Shown: piece after piece, positions 24,853-32,887 of the stretch
Position numbering within the stretch: the stretch's first letter is position 1
Layout: each line of letters starts with the position of its first letter
Assembly (NCBI GenBank): GCA_016936175.1
Contig: JAFGPN010000010.1
Location: 1-33,600 of the forward strand
Reading direction: 5' to 3'
From: Patescibacteria group bacterium
GTDB taxonomy: Bacteria > Patescibacteriota > Kazan-3B-28 > UBA10110
DNA length: 33,600 nucleotides
Translations under genes and position numbers: made by a program
Notes under the pieces: model-generated
What the model saw: only the letters and a program-made list of their open reading frames with translations
Told to the model about the DNA's origin: nothing
Databases searched by the model: none

Positions 24853-25533
24853 GTGGCGTTATTTAACAAGTTACTGCTCCCCAGAGCAGTATTCAGCGTG
24901 GTCATTCTGCTGATACTCTTCACCGGCTGTGGCCAGAAGAAGCCCGGCATCTACATCAACAACCGGAAGGTTCCGATGACAGATGTGCATTTCAGCCCGG
25001 ATGGGACCTTTCGTATTCCCCGAAGATACCCTGTGGTTGCCGAAGGAGATAAAGTCATCATTACCACGGTTGAAGAGCGGCTTGTGAACAAGCAACTCTA
25101 TCAGCATTTTGGGTGGACGGTCACTCTGAAGGAGAACGGCACAGAAACTATCATTGTTGGGCCAAACAAGCCCAATGATCCACGCTTTCTGGATGAGGAG
25201 GGTTTTATCTATAACCTACACGGGCCGGACGACCCCAATAACCGACGTTTCCTAGACATCGCATGGTCGTCTCCAGTTGGGTATACCGGCAATTCAATCA
25301 GCGGACTGTTTACTGCAACACCACTAGGGGATGGAAGGTACAGGATAGACACATCCACCTACGAACCATATAAATATCTCGGGGATGCCTATAGGATAAC
25401 CACCCCGCGTCAATCAGGTGATCCAAGATCTGACTATGGTCAAGTTGCTGAGTATCACCATCTCCGCAAAGGGGTATACATCATACCAGAAATCGGGGCA
25501 ATTGACTGGGGAGTAATCATCGTGGTTAAGTAA
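24853..25533 (+). CDS. Surface lipoprotein, first tandem cassette
   Basis: 226 aa. Signal peptide with lipobox LFTGC, lipidated Cys at residue 26, followed by GQKKPGIYIN. The start is the GTG at 24853, set by the Shine-Dalgarno spacing; an ATG at 24848 opens only a 21-codon frame. The mature part is beta-rich and shares IPRRYPVV, LYQHFGW and GRYRID-TYEP with the third lipoprotein, so all three are paralogues. No known family recognised. It would be matured by the Lgt and LspA encoded at 4.5-8.3 kb. It has its own leader upstream and a rho-independent terminator downstream, unlike the surrounding operons. Confidence 0.82.
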   Translation: MALFNKLLLPRAVFSVVILLILFTGCGQKKPGIYINNRKVPMTDVHFSPDGTFRIPRRYPVVAEGDKVIITTVEERLVNKQLYQHFGWTVTLKENGTETIIVGPNKPNDPRFLDEEGFIYNLHGPDDPNNRRFLDIAWSSPVGYTGNSISGLFTATPLGDGRYRIDTSTYEPYKYLGDAYRITTPRQSGDPRSDYGQVAEYHHLRKGVYIIPEIGAIDWGVIIVVK

Positions 25534-25548
25534 ACACTGCAAAAAGCG

Positions 25549-25581
25549 AAACCACTCGCCTGGCGACCGAGTGGTTTTTTT
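25549..25581 (+). terminator. Rho-independent terminator after lipoprotein 1
   Basis: AAACCACTCG (25549-25558) pairs with CGAGTGGTTT (25568-25577) over 10 bp with a 9-nt loop, and a T-run covers 25575-25581. The next leader's TTGACC starts 2 bp later. Confidence 0.92.
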
Positions 25582-25582
25582 A

Positions 25583-25643
25583 TTGACCTACCGCTAAATG
25601 AATGGTAGGTTGCAGGTGTTTCCACGACTTTTCTGGAGGTGAT
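25583..25643 (+). promoter_or_regulatory. Conserved leader, copy 2
   Basis: TTGACC (25583-25588), TAGGTT (25606-25611), hairpin ACCTACCGCT (25586-25595) with AATGGTAGGT (25601-25610), and GGAGGTGAT (25635-25643) 4 nt before the GTG at 25648. All elements keep the register of copy 1; 23 bases beginning TGGTAGGTTGCAGG are identical. The stem changes include compensating ones (the C-A mismatch in copy 1 becomes a T-A pair here). Confidence 0.62.
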
Positions 25644-25647
25644 TAAC

Positions 25648-26256
25648 GTGGCGACCTTTTACAACTTACTGCTCAGAGGAGTGGTATTCATCGTGGCCGT
25701 TCTGCTGGTGCTCTTTACCGGCTGTGGTCAGAAGAAGCCCGGCATCTACATCAATGGCCAGCGCATCCCACTGGAGAAGATTAGCTACGATGCGAGTAAC
25801 CTTACGATGACTATTCCAACTGGTTACCCCAGCGTTAAGTCTAGAGAACTAATCGAGGTAGCAGTGGTGAAAGGCGAGATGCTCCGAGAAGAGTTGCTAC
25901 AACTCTCAGGATCAGTACCAGATCCGGCAGTGGCCGATTCCTGGGTACATCCTGTTGACACACCCTTCTCCTTTTACGGAGATGAGGCGGCTGATCAGAT
26001 GGAGTTTGAGATAGTAAAGACACTATCTCAGCAGAAAATCCGTTGGGAGGGGCCTATAACTATGACTGCCCTATCCAGCGTCCAATATCAGGTAAAGTTC
26101 GACCTATACGACTCGAAGCAATACCTGTGGGATTTTTCAAAATCGAGCCCCAAGGGAGACGGATACGATTTCACCTACGTGTTTCCTGAGGGGCTACCTG
26201 CTGGCGCCTATGCTTTTCGCGCCTCGTATTTTCTCCCCCTTATCATTGTGAGGTGA
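25648..26256 (+). CDS. Surface lipoprotein, second tandem cassette
   Basis: 202 aa from the GTG at 25648; a GTG at 25639 is part of the Shine-Dalgarno sequence itself and is rejected. Lipobox LFTGC with Cys 26, then GQKKPGIYIN exactly as in lipoprotein 1; the DNA is nearly identical through this point and then the two proteins diverge sharply. IPTGYPSVKS and a GAYAFRASYFLPLIIVR end match the general plan of the other two. Function unknown. Its TGA stop lies in the AGGTGA that acts as the ribosome-binding site of the next gene. Confidence 0.82.
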   Translation: MATFYNLLLRGVVFIVAVLLVLFTGCGQKKPGIYINGQRIPLEKISYDASNLTMTIPTGYPSVKSRELIEVAVVKGEMLREELLQLSGSVPDPAVADSWVHPVDTPFSFYGDEAADQMEFEIVKTLSQQKIRWEGPITMTALSSVQYQVKFDLYDSKQYLWDFSKSSPKGDGYDFTYVFPEGLPAGAYAFRASYFLPLIIVR

Positions 26257-26261
26257 ACAAG

Positions 26262-26870
26262 ATGAAACTTCTGAGCATCCTGATGTCGTTGATTATTTTG
26301 GTTGCTTGTTCTAAGGAGCCCCCGGCACCTGCTCAGCTCCCAGGCGACCTCTACTGTGGCAGCAAGTTATCCGCCTTGCTACAGGTGAAGTTTGAGCAGG
26401 ATCTGACCTTCAGCATACCCGAGAATTATCCCACAGTCCGATCCAATGAGTACTGCAGTATAGCGGTTGACGAGGTGAAGGCGGTCAATCAAAAGATCTT
26501 TACCCATTTCGGTTTCAAGCAGACACCGGGCTGGCGAGAGATCAAACAACGTCGCATCCCTTGCTACGCCCAGGATCTGGTTGAAGAAGCCATCATGACA
26601 GCCAACCCCGAGATTAACACAATCACAATACCGATTGAGGCGGTACTGCCCACCAAACAGCTACCAGATGGCCGTTACCAGATTGATGTCAGCAACTACG
26701 ATCCGGGGCGCTATTATCCAGATGTTATGGGAACCAAGTCTGAGGGTAGCTCCAACGTTGACATAATCCTCACGTGGAAGGAGGGACTACCACCCGGAGT
26801 CTATGTCGTCACTTCCTCTTTGTTGGCGATCTGGGCAACTGTCCCCATCGTGGTGGAGGAATCTCCGTAA
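26262..26870 (+). CDS. Surface lipoprotein 3, diverged paralogue
   Basis: 202 aa from the ATG at 26262, 5 nt after AGGTGA (26251-26256); the in-frame GTG at 26253 is inside that site. Signal peptide with lipobox LVAC, Cys 16, a different lipobox from its neighbours. The mature region keeps the shared pattern: FSIPENYPTV, VNQKIFTHFGF (compare VNKQLYQHFGW in lipoprotein 1), GRYQIDVSNYDPGRYYPD, and LPPGVYVV. Two extra Cys pairs could form disulphides. It is translated with lipoprotein 2 and ends at the terminator at 26893-26925. Confidence 0.82.
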   Translation: MKLLSILMSLIILVACSKEPPAPAQLPGDLYCGSKLSALLQVKFEQDLTFSIPENYPTVRSNEYCSIAVDEVKAVNQKIFTHFGFKQTPGWREIKQRRIPCYAQDLVEEAIMTANPEINTITIPIEAVLPTKQLPDGRYQIDVSNYDPGRYYPDVMGTKSEGSSNVDIILTWKEGLPPGVYVVTSSLLAIWATVPIVVEESP

Positions 26871-26892
26871 TGCTCCCCTCTACCTATCAACC

Positions 26893-26925
26893 AACCACTC
26901 GCTTGGGGGGCGAGTGGTTTTTTTT
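26893..26925 (+). terminator. Rho-independent terminator after lipoprotein 3
   Basis: AACCACTCGC (26893-26902) pairs perfectly with GCGAGTGGTT (26910-26919), then a T-run to 26925. The stem core is the same as in the terminator at 25549-25581, a further sign of cassette duplication. Confidence 0.93.
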
Positions 26926-26941
26926 ATTTGGAGATAAATTT

Positions 26942-27994
26942 TTACTGAATAGTTAGCTCGGCCGAGAACGGCAACAACCGCACCAAGCTACCGCCAGAAC
27001 TGCCATCCGGCACTAAACTAACAACTAACTTGTTGTATCCGGAGAGGTCGCGCTTAGTAGTAAAGTTGCTCCGCGCTCCACCGCCAACTGCATTAAACAC
27101 TCCTAAGGGTGTCGTGGCATCGACCAATGGCCCGTTCATCTTGGCTAACCAACCCTCAAACTTCCAGCCATAGGCCGATAGTTCTGCGTCATCAAGATTA
27201 TTAAGACTAATCCCGACACTTATCGTGTCTTTATCATCCCCTTGGCTAAACGAAGCCTGGCCAGTAGCGGAGCTCAAATCTAATGGGAATTTTAGCACTG
27301 CCACCCCGGAACCCAAATTGCCATCTAGTACTACCCCGCTCATGCCACCCCCAGTGCTTTCAACCGACTGCAATACTATCCTTAGTCGGTTATAGCCAGT
27401 GGTATCACCAATATCAAAATTGGCGATTGGCATGCCATCATCACTGCTGGCAGGATATCCATCAGCATCCATGTAGAACCGATAAAGATCAATTGCCTCT
27501 TCTAGTTCGGTTCCATTCAATTTAGCTAATTGAATGCTGTAGGCGTAATAATCTGGATCAACGATCGGTAGGTTAACATCTTCGAAGGTTAATGTGCTCC
27601 CGCTGATTCTAACCACCCCGCTCGGAATGGTTGATGCCCGGTAAACGATACTAACGGCAGAGGTTCTAATATTCTTCCCGGAGAGAAGTGTGGTAGTTAT
27701 ATTGCGATGTGTAAACCAATAGTAACCTCCCGCGACCAAGGCTAAGATTATTATTAGTATTAACCAGCCCACCCACTTTCTGTTCCGTTTCTTGCCCCCC
27801 TTACCAGTTGATGGGGTTATCCCTAAGCTTGTTTTGGTAGTGTTCATCGAATTAGATAGAGCCGTTGTTAAATTTTTGACTGTAGTGGTAGTAGCCCGAC
27901 TAAGCTGACTCGCCACCGGCAACATTTTATTACTACCCGTAGATGTGGCAGGAGACTTAATTTGGCCACTAGTTTTTTTGATAGGCTCGACCAT
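26942..27994 (-). CDS. Bitopic protein with internally duplicated exported domain
   Basis: 350 aa. A 70-residue Ser/Thr/Lys-rich cytoplasmic tail, one membrane helix at about 75-94, then two exported beta-rich repeats. Repeat 1 (about 111-236) has YAYSIQLAKLNG and GYNRLRIVLQS; repeat 2 (about 250-350) has YGWKFEGWLAKMNG and GYNKLVVSLVPDG. The EGWLAxxxG, GVF and V-V-S-L-x-P-D-G pattern recalls the anti-sigma-K (RskA-like) C-terminal fold, but no sigma factor is nearby, so I do not call it an anti-sigma factor. It lies 5 bp after the 1223-aa surface protein gene and is co-transcribed with it. Start at ATG 27994. Confidence 0.75.
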   Translation of the reverse strand: MVEPIKKTSGQIKSPATSTGSNKMLPVASQLSRATTTTVKNLTTALSNSMNTTKTSLGITPSTGKGGKKRNRKWVGWLILIIILALVAGGYYWFTHRNITTTLLSGKNIRTSAVSIVYRASTIPSGVVRISGSTLTFEDVNLPIVDPDYYAYSIQLAKLNGTELEEAIDLYRFYMDADGYPASSDDGMPIANFDIGDTTGYNRLRIVLQSVESTGGGMSGVVLDGNLGSGVAVLKFPLDLSSATGQASFSQGDDKDTISVGISLNNLDDAELSAYGWKFEGWLAKMNGPLVDATTPLGVFNAVGGGARSNFTTKRDLSGYNKLVVSLVPDGSSGGSLVRLLPFSAELTIQ

Positions 27995-27999
27995 AATTT

Positions 28000-30900
28000 T
28001 TAATTGAAGATATTTCTAATCCCGTTGATTAAAATAGTAACGATATTAACCGCGGCGCCGGCAACCGCTTGTCCGGTATCGGCCATTGCACCGCTAATAT
28101 TAAACAGCGAACTTATCGAATTAAGCTGAGTGGTTGGTCCCAACAAGTTACTGCCAGAACCGCTACTGCTACTACCGGATGAACTACTACCCGAACCACT
28201 AGAGCCACTGTTGGTGATGGGTTTGCCAGAAGCATCTCGTTGTTGGCGAGTTCCGTCGGCATAAAAACTGGTCTGTTCGTAGTCGCCAGCCTGACGGTAG
28301 TTACTAATTGAGGAATCTGGCCGATTCCAGCTACCTGCCTCATCAATCAACCAGTCTAAAGCGCTCCAGTTGCCCTGCTTGGCCGCTTCGCCAGCTTGCT
28401 TGGCAGCTTTTTTAAACCGCTCGCTTTTATTATCATCACGATAAATCCTATCCATATATATATCCATACCCAAATCTCCCAGTGCGTCATAAGCTTCTTG
28501 ATACTCTGGATCGGTTTGAGGGACAGGGTGGGTACCAGAACCCGCTAAACCATTACGGATGATCTGCCGCACGTTCCCCAGACCATATTTGTCTCCATAA
28601 CCAGTTTGAGTGGCGATCTTATCTAATTCAGCCTTTATTTTGTCCTTATTTGTCTTACTAAGAAACGAAAAATCTTTGACTCGATTCCAAATATCGTTAG
28701 CTGACGATTGCATATTGGTGCCTTGCAGAGGGGCATTGGGATCAAACTCAAACTCCTGGGTGTTAGTGTTGTTATCATTATCAGAGCTGGTTCCCTCTGG
28801 CAAAACCTTGCCGTTGTAAGGTACAGGATTTTTTTTATTGGTAGCAGAACCAGCGGTGTAGCGGATCTCCACTACCTTCAACCAGACAAACGATCCTTCG
28901 GGTACTCCCGTAGCACTAGACACCGTAATTTTTGCATCTTCTCCCTTAATAGATAGTTCCGGGAGTTTCAGTACTGGCTTTGTACTATTCCCAATATAGT
29001 AGCGTATATTTGAATCGCTCGTGTCGCCTATAACGTACACTTTAAGATACATATCACTTAATCGACTTTCGGCTTCGATCACTTTATTGCGATCGATCGA
29101 AACCGTGAAACGATTGTCTGATTTGCCACCCGCAATATCAGGATCCGCCACATCCCGTTTGATTTCAATTTTGTTCGCTAAATCAAGGATCTCGGCTTCA
29201 ATTTGGTTCAAATCCTTCCCCTCATTGAGATCGGTTGCCTTTTTGATGGTGACATCCACATATCGCCACTGCTCAATATCGACCTGGTTAACATTTTTCC
29301 CCTCTATGTGAATATTTATCCGAGCACTTCTAGAGCTAGTGGCTGTAACCGGATAAACCGATACAGGCAAACTCTCGCGTGACTTACCAATTGTATATTT
29401 GAGGTTATTCCCGGCATTATTACGATTACCTTTATCTACATTTACCCCCGAATCCATTGGCGCATGAACGATTAGTGTAGCGGACCCCGAAACCTTGTCC
29501 GGATTTTTCAGCGAAGCGGTGATGGTAATTTTCTGAGCAGCCGGAGCCGTTCCATCCGGGTTTAAAGTAAAACTAAGTGATCCTGGCGACACTTCTAACT
29601 CAAGCAGATCATCCGGATCGTGTATGTAATCCTCATCTCCCCCTCTTCCAGCTGAACCATCGCCAGAATCAGAACCGTCAGAACCACTGCCCGGCGAACC
29701 ATCACCAGAGCTCAGGCCACCAGTTACGCTACTTCTGCCCCCCTTAACCGTAAACGTAACCTCCGTGGGATCGGTTTCAGCATAAGTCCAGCCGTCGACA
29801 TCACTATAAAAACGATGGCGGAAACTGACGGTCGCTGACCGGCTAGATATGCCCGCAAAGAAATAGACCGTTAGCGTGCCCTTGTCATTAGTGTTGGCGG
29901 TAATCGTTTTATAAACATCCCCGCCGGTCGGGCAGTAGCTGGTTGTGCTGGTATCACATGCTACCGAGCCGCTTTTAGCGATGGTGCCGGGGGTGGTTAC
30001 CCGGGCCTCCACTGCTGCGTTCGGCACCGGTGTGCCATCGCCTCCAGTTATCGATACATCAATAGAAGCATAGCCGTTACCCTCACCACCCAGCTTATCA
30101 ATAATAGAAAAGTGATCGCGACCAGCGCTTTTGCCTCCACGCAGGTCGCTAGCATATCCGAAATAAGTGTGTTCCCCCACATTACGGGTGGGTGGGTTAA
30201 GTTCGGTGGCTCCAGCGTTAACTGCTATCTTTCGAACTCGATCGCTGGCTAAGGGATTGTTATAAGCAGTGTTAAGAGAATAGTCGGCTTCGCCTGATAA
30301 CGACTTGCCGTTGAGCGTAGCCGTGGCATCAAATTTAAGTGGGACTATACCCCCCTTGGTATTTGGTTGAAACGTGGTGGCATAATCACCATCGGCTCCA
30401 CCAATTGATTTAACAGTAGTGAACTGGCCATCCCCAAAAGTTTTGATCTTAACTGCAATCGGATTGCCGTTATAGCGTGCCGATATCTTAAGTGGGAACA
30501 TCGAGGTTTCCAGACTGGCGCTACTTTCGGAGCGGTTAACAGTTAGATCAATTGAGCCGGTCTGAGTTTGTGAGTCCCCAGAGGTATCGTTAGTGTCGCC
30601 CGGGCCTCCTTGATTGTCCTGATCCTCGCTACCAGATATCGCCTCCTCGGACGATGGCATCCCTTGGTCGAAGCGAATAGTAGTTGTTTCGCTAGTATTG
30701 TTTCGAGAGCGACCGCCACTATCGTTTGATAAATCAACGTAGCCTACGGCAGTAACGGTAATCTCTCTGTCACCCCTCGGCACCATAAACTGAGCCGAGA
30801 GAAAACTACTATTTCCCGCATTTCCAGCGGTTCGGGTGGTTTTAGCTGGAGATATTTCTGCCCCGTCGCTTGTCGTTACCGATATCTCTACTGTTCCTAA

Positions 30901-31671
30901 TTGCCGATTGCCGTTATATGTCAGCGAACCACCAACACTAAACGATGTGTCATTGGCACCAATGTATTCCGGTACATTTAAAGTAACAACTACTGGATAG
31001 CTCGATTCGCTTTGGCCACCAGTTGAAGAGCCATCACCTTCACTGGCAGGCTGTTCCACAGTGTCCATTATATTCGGTTGGGCCGCCTCTTGATTATAAT
31101 CAGGGGTAGCCTCGGTATTGCGGACAATGGTGACATTGGGCGATGCCGTGGTTTCCTCCGCTTTCCATTCGGTATCTTCCGATTCGCTCTGGCCGTACGC
31201 TATTCCAACCAAGCCCCGGGCAATCGGCTGTTCAGCAGATAGCGCTAAATTTGCTACAGCGCTTATATCGACAATATCCTCAACCCGGTTGCCGGCCACA
31301 TAGGTAAACTCCGCCTTCCCGCTGGCGTCAGTTCTTAGGCCTGTTTCTCCAATCTTACCGTTCTTGTCAGGGAATAGTTCGCTACCGTTAATCCCCCTGA
31401 TCGGATAATTAGATAGAGGCTGACCGTTCCTGGTCAGTGTAGCGGTAAAAGTTATCTTATCATCGCTCTTAGCAACATCGACTACCCGCTTATCAGCCGA
31501 CAGGGTAAGACTAACCCCTTCAGTGAGCGAGTTAGTATTGGTTTGAGCCTCAGAGTCGCGATCAAAACTGGGTAGAACCAGCAAAAATAGCCCGATCAAA
31601 CAGACCAGCACCCAAACTAGTGGCGATAGGGAAAATGCCGGTTTCTTTTTTCGAGAACGAGTCTTCCCCAA
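28000..31671 (-). CDS. Giant multi-domain Ig-like surface protein
   Basis: 1223 aa from a TTG start at 31671. Basic N-terminus (KTRSRKKKP), membrane helix at about 17-36, then a chain of beta-sandwich domains. The first (about 45-155) is invasin/Big-like (LTRNGQPLSNYPI, TDASGKAEFTYVAG). At least three more follow, with the pattern PVPNAAVEARV then NDKGTLTVYF near 600. A Gly/Ser/Asp linker lies at about 650-685 and another beta domain (LELEVSPGSLSFTL) near 695. About 1000-1130 is helical, followed by a Ser/Gly spacer (1153-1177) and a hydrophobic end (AVAGAAVNIVTILINGI, about 1200-1217). Both ends therefore look membrane-held, as in the 13.5-24.8 kb family. Likely adhesion or cell-surface scaffold; partner unknown. 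Confidence 0.82.
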   Translation of the reverse strand: MGKTRSRKKKPAFSLSPLVWVLVCLIGLFLLVLPSFDRDSEAQTNTNSLTEGVSLTLSADKRVVDVAKSDDKITFTATLTRNGQPLSNYPIRGINGSELFPDKNGKIGETGLRTDASGKAEFTYVAGNRVEDIVDISAVANLALSAEQPIARGLVGIAYGQSESEDTEWKAEETTASPNVTIVRNTEATPDYNQEAAQPNIMDTVEQPASEGDGSSTGGQSESSYPVVVTLNVPEYIGANDTSFSVGGSLTYNGNRQLGTVEISVTTSDGAEISPAKTTRTAGNAGNSSFLSAQFMVPRGDREITVTAVGYVDLSNDSGGRSRNNTSETTTIRFDQGMPSSEEAISGSEDQDNQGGPGDTNDTSGDSQTQTGSIDLTVNRSESSASLETSMFPLKISARYNGNPIAVKIKTFGDGQFTTVKSIGGADGDYATTFQPNTKGGIVPLKFDATATLNGKSLSGEADYSLNTAYNNPLASDRVRKIAVNAGATELNPPTRNVGEHTYFGYASDLRGGKSAGRDHFSIIDKLGGEGNGYASIDVSITGGDGTPVPNAAVEARVTTPGTIAKSGSVACDTSTTSYCPTGGDVYKTITANTNDKGTLTVYFFAGISSRSATVSFRHRFYSDVDGWTYAETDPTEVTFTVKGGRSSVTGGLSSGDGSPGSGSDGSDSGDGSAGRGGDEDYIHDPDDLLELEVSPGSLSFTLNPDGTAPAAQKITITASLKNPDKVSGSATLIVHAPMDSGVNVDKGNRNNAGNNLKYTIGKSRESLPVSVYPVTATSSRSARINIHIEGKNVNQVDIEQWRYVDVTIKKATDLNEGKDLNQIEAEILDLANKIEIKRDVADPDIAGGKSDNRFTVSIDRNKVIEAESRLSDMYLKVYVIGDTSDSNIRYYIGNSTKPVLKLPELSIKGEDAKITVSSATGVPEGSFVWLKVVEIRYTAGSATNKKNPVPYNGKVLPEGTSSDNDNNTNTQEFEFDPNAPLQGTNMQSSANDIWNRVKDFSFLSKTNKDKIKAELDKIATQTGYGDKYGLGNVRQIIRNGLAGSGTHPVPQTDPEYQEAYDALGDLGMDIYMDRIYRDDNKSERFKKAAKQAGEAAKQGNWSALDWLIDEAGSWNRPDSSISNYRQAGDYEQTSFYADGTRQQRDASGKPITNSGSSGSGSSSSGSSSSGSGSNLLGPTTQLNSISSLFNISGAMADTGQAVAGAAVNIVTILINGIRNIFN

Positions 31672-31736
31672 AACGGTAGAGATAAATGATAACTACTATA
31701 TAGTATATCAAACAACCCAAGTCGGGTCTTTTTTGT

Positions 31737-31786
31737 AAAAAAGACGGTAGCTGTATGGCTGGGAAATCCCAACCAAGTTGCTACCG
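31737..31786 (-). terminator. Rho-independent terminator of the SemiSWEET-HAD gene
   Basis: On the minus strand CGGTAGC (31786-31780) pairs with GCTACCG (31751-31745), then TCTTTTTT follows. The TAG stop of the gene is part of the 5' arm. The inner loop has further pairing (TGGGATTTCCCA). Confidence 0.8.
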
Positions 31787-32605
31787 CCATTGCGTTAGTC
31801 GGAAGATGATGGTCTCCAACCAACGCTTCCAGGTGATGTAGGCCGCGTCGCGGCCCAACGGTTTTACTAACACCGACCTCACTCCTACTCGCCGAGCCAA
31901 TCGGATATCAGTGAACAGCTGATCCCCCACCATGATAGTGTTACGTGGGAGTGCTCCCGGCAACTTATCCATAGCAGTCAAGAGAGCCTTCGGGTGTGGT
32001 TTATGATGCGGTCGTATCGCGCATACATGTTCCGCCCCCAGTAACCGAGCAACCCTCGCCACTCTCGCTTCCCGTTTTTTGCTGGGGAAGATTGTGTTGG
32101 AGAGAATCACCACTCCCGCCACCATATCGCGGTTCATCGCCGTCATAATCATTTCGACCACTCGTGGGTCGACCTCTTCTGAACCGGGAAGGCATATGGT
32201 GTTATCCAAATCCAGAACAAGATAGACACGACCGCTATAGCGGAACAGTGTTGAGATGTCCAGCTGTAGCAAACTACCGAGGATATAGTCCGGCTTTAAC
32301 CAAGCAAACTGCTTCTGCCAGAACTCTGCTCGCTTCTGCCTATCGCCGTAGTGATACAGTTGATAGACCAAGATCGCCGAGAGAATAGCCCCGGGTATGT
32401 CGGCAACAAAGATAAACCAGTCTGGTTTTGCCCAACCGTATATCCCCCAGAATAGGTAGATAACGAACGCCGAGTAGACCAAGTCTGGTGCGAGACCTTC
32501 ACAGCTTTTCCGCTTATAGTTCAAGTAGATTTGCTTCGGAAGACCCCAGACGATAATTGTTAGCGACGCGATAGCCGCCAAGGTTCCCAAAACGGACACC
32601 AGCAT
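31781..32605 (-). CDS. SemiSWEET-like domain fused to a YqeG-type HAD phosphatase
   Basis: 274 aa. Residues 1-86 form three membrane helices (about 5-25, 40-58, 63-86) with the PQ-loop-like GLPKQIYLNYKRKSCEGL and a WGIYGW in helix 2, the plan of a SemiSWEET half-transporter. Residues 105-274 are a HAD phosphatase of the YqeG type: KPDYILGSLLQLDI lead-in, motif I DLDNT (132-136), motif II SN (169-170), KP (202-203) and motif IV GDQLFTD (227-233). All catalytic residues are present. YqeG/GEP4 relatives dephosphorylate phosphatidylglycerophosphate, so a membrane-tethered phosphatase is plausible; the substrate is not provable here. Strong Shine-Dalgarno GGAGGG (32616-32611) 5 nt before the ATG. 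Confidence 0.88.
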   Translation of the reverse strand: MLVSVLGTLAAIASLTIIVWGLPKQIYLNYKRKSCEGLAPDLVYSAFVIYLFWGIYGWAKPDWFIFVADIPGAILSAILVYQLYHYGDRQKRAEFWQKQFAWLKPDYILGSLLQLDISTLFRYSGRVYLVLDLDNTICLPGSEEVDPRVVEMIMTAMNRDMVAGVVILSNTIFPSKKREARVARVARLLGAEHVCAIRPHHKPHPKALLTAMDKLPGALPRNTIMVGDQLFTDIRLARRVGVRSVLVKPLGRDAAYITWKRWLETIIFRLTQWR

Positions 32606-32887
32606 TGGAGCCCTCCTTTATTGAATTGTCAGGGTCCGCCCCCAACAAACCATCCTACTCTAAATCCGAGAATCTACAAGACCGTAGCCTACGATCAATC
32701 GCGGTGGAGCACTTGCCCGATACAAAGCGTTGCTTTGGGCGGGTTCTGGATGCCTGCCCGCGTGTCGCGCGGGGCGCGGCCAGGGAAGTTGAAACTTATA
32801 TCAGAAGGAGTGGGTTAGATTTGGGTAAAAAAAGAGCCCCAGAGCTTAGCTTCGGGTGAAGCAAGGATAGGGCGGGGCAGAGACGGG
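32606..32887. other. 282-bp gap: no supported gene, one dispersed repeat
   Basis: Contains the upstream region of the 32605 gene, the GC-rich repeat at 32752-32785, and, downstream of the GNAT gene on the minus strand, a weak hairpin-like stretch followed by a T-run (TTTTTTT, reverse of 32826-32832) that may end its transcript. Open frames here on the plus strand have no gene-like features. Confidence 0.5.
32752..32785 (+). repeat. GC-rich dispersed repeat, related to 10824-10854
   Basis: Begins GCCTGCCCGCG and ends GCGCGGCCAGGG, matching the reverse of 10824-10854 apart from a 3-base length change and a few substitutions. Local GC is well above the window average. Confidence 0.5.

Noticed and set aside
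24848-24913. Small peptide from the ATG at 24848 as an upstream ORF of lipoprotein 1
   Set aside because: The corresponding ATG is absent in the second leader copy, and the GTG at 24853 is in register with the Shine-Dalgarno site in both.
27108-27994. Anti-sigma factor call for the 350-aa protein
   Set aside because: Only a loose fold-level resemblance to RskA-like domains; no sigma factor gene or zinc-binding anti-sigma motif is nearby.
32605-32859. Plus-strand open frames in the gap after 32605
   Set aside because: They cover a divergent upstream region and a dispersed repeat, and show no ribosome site or family features.
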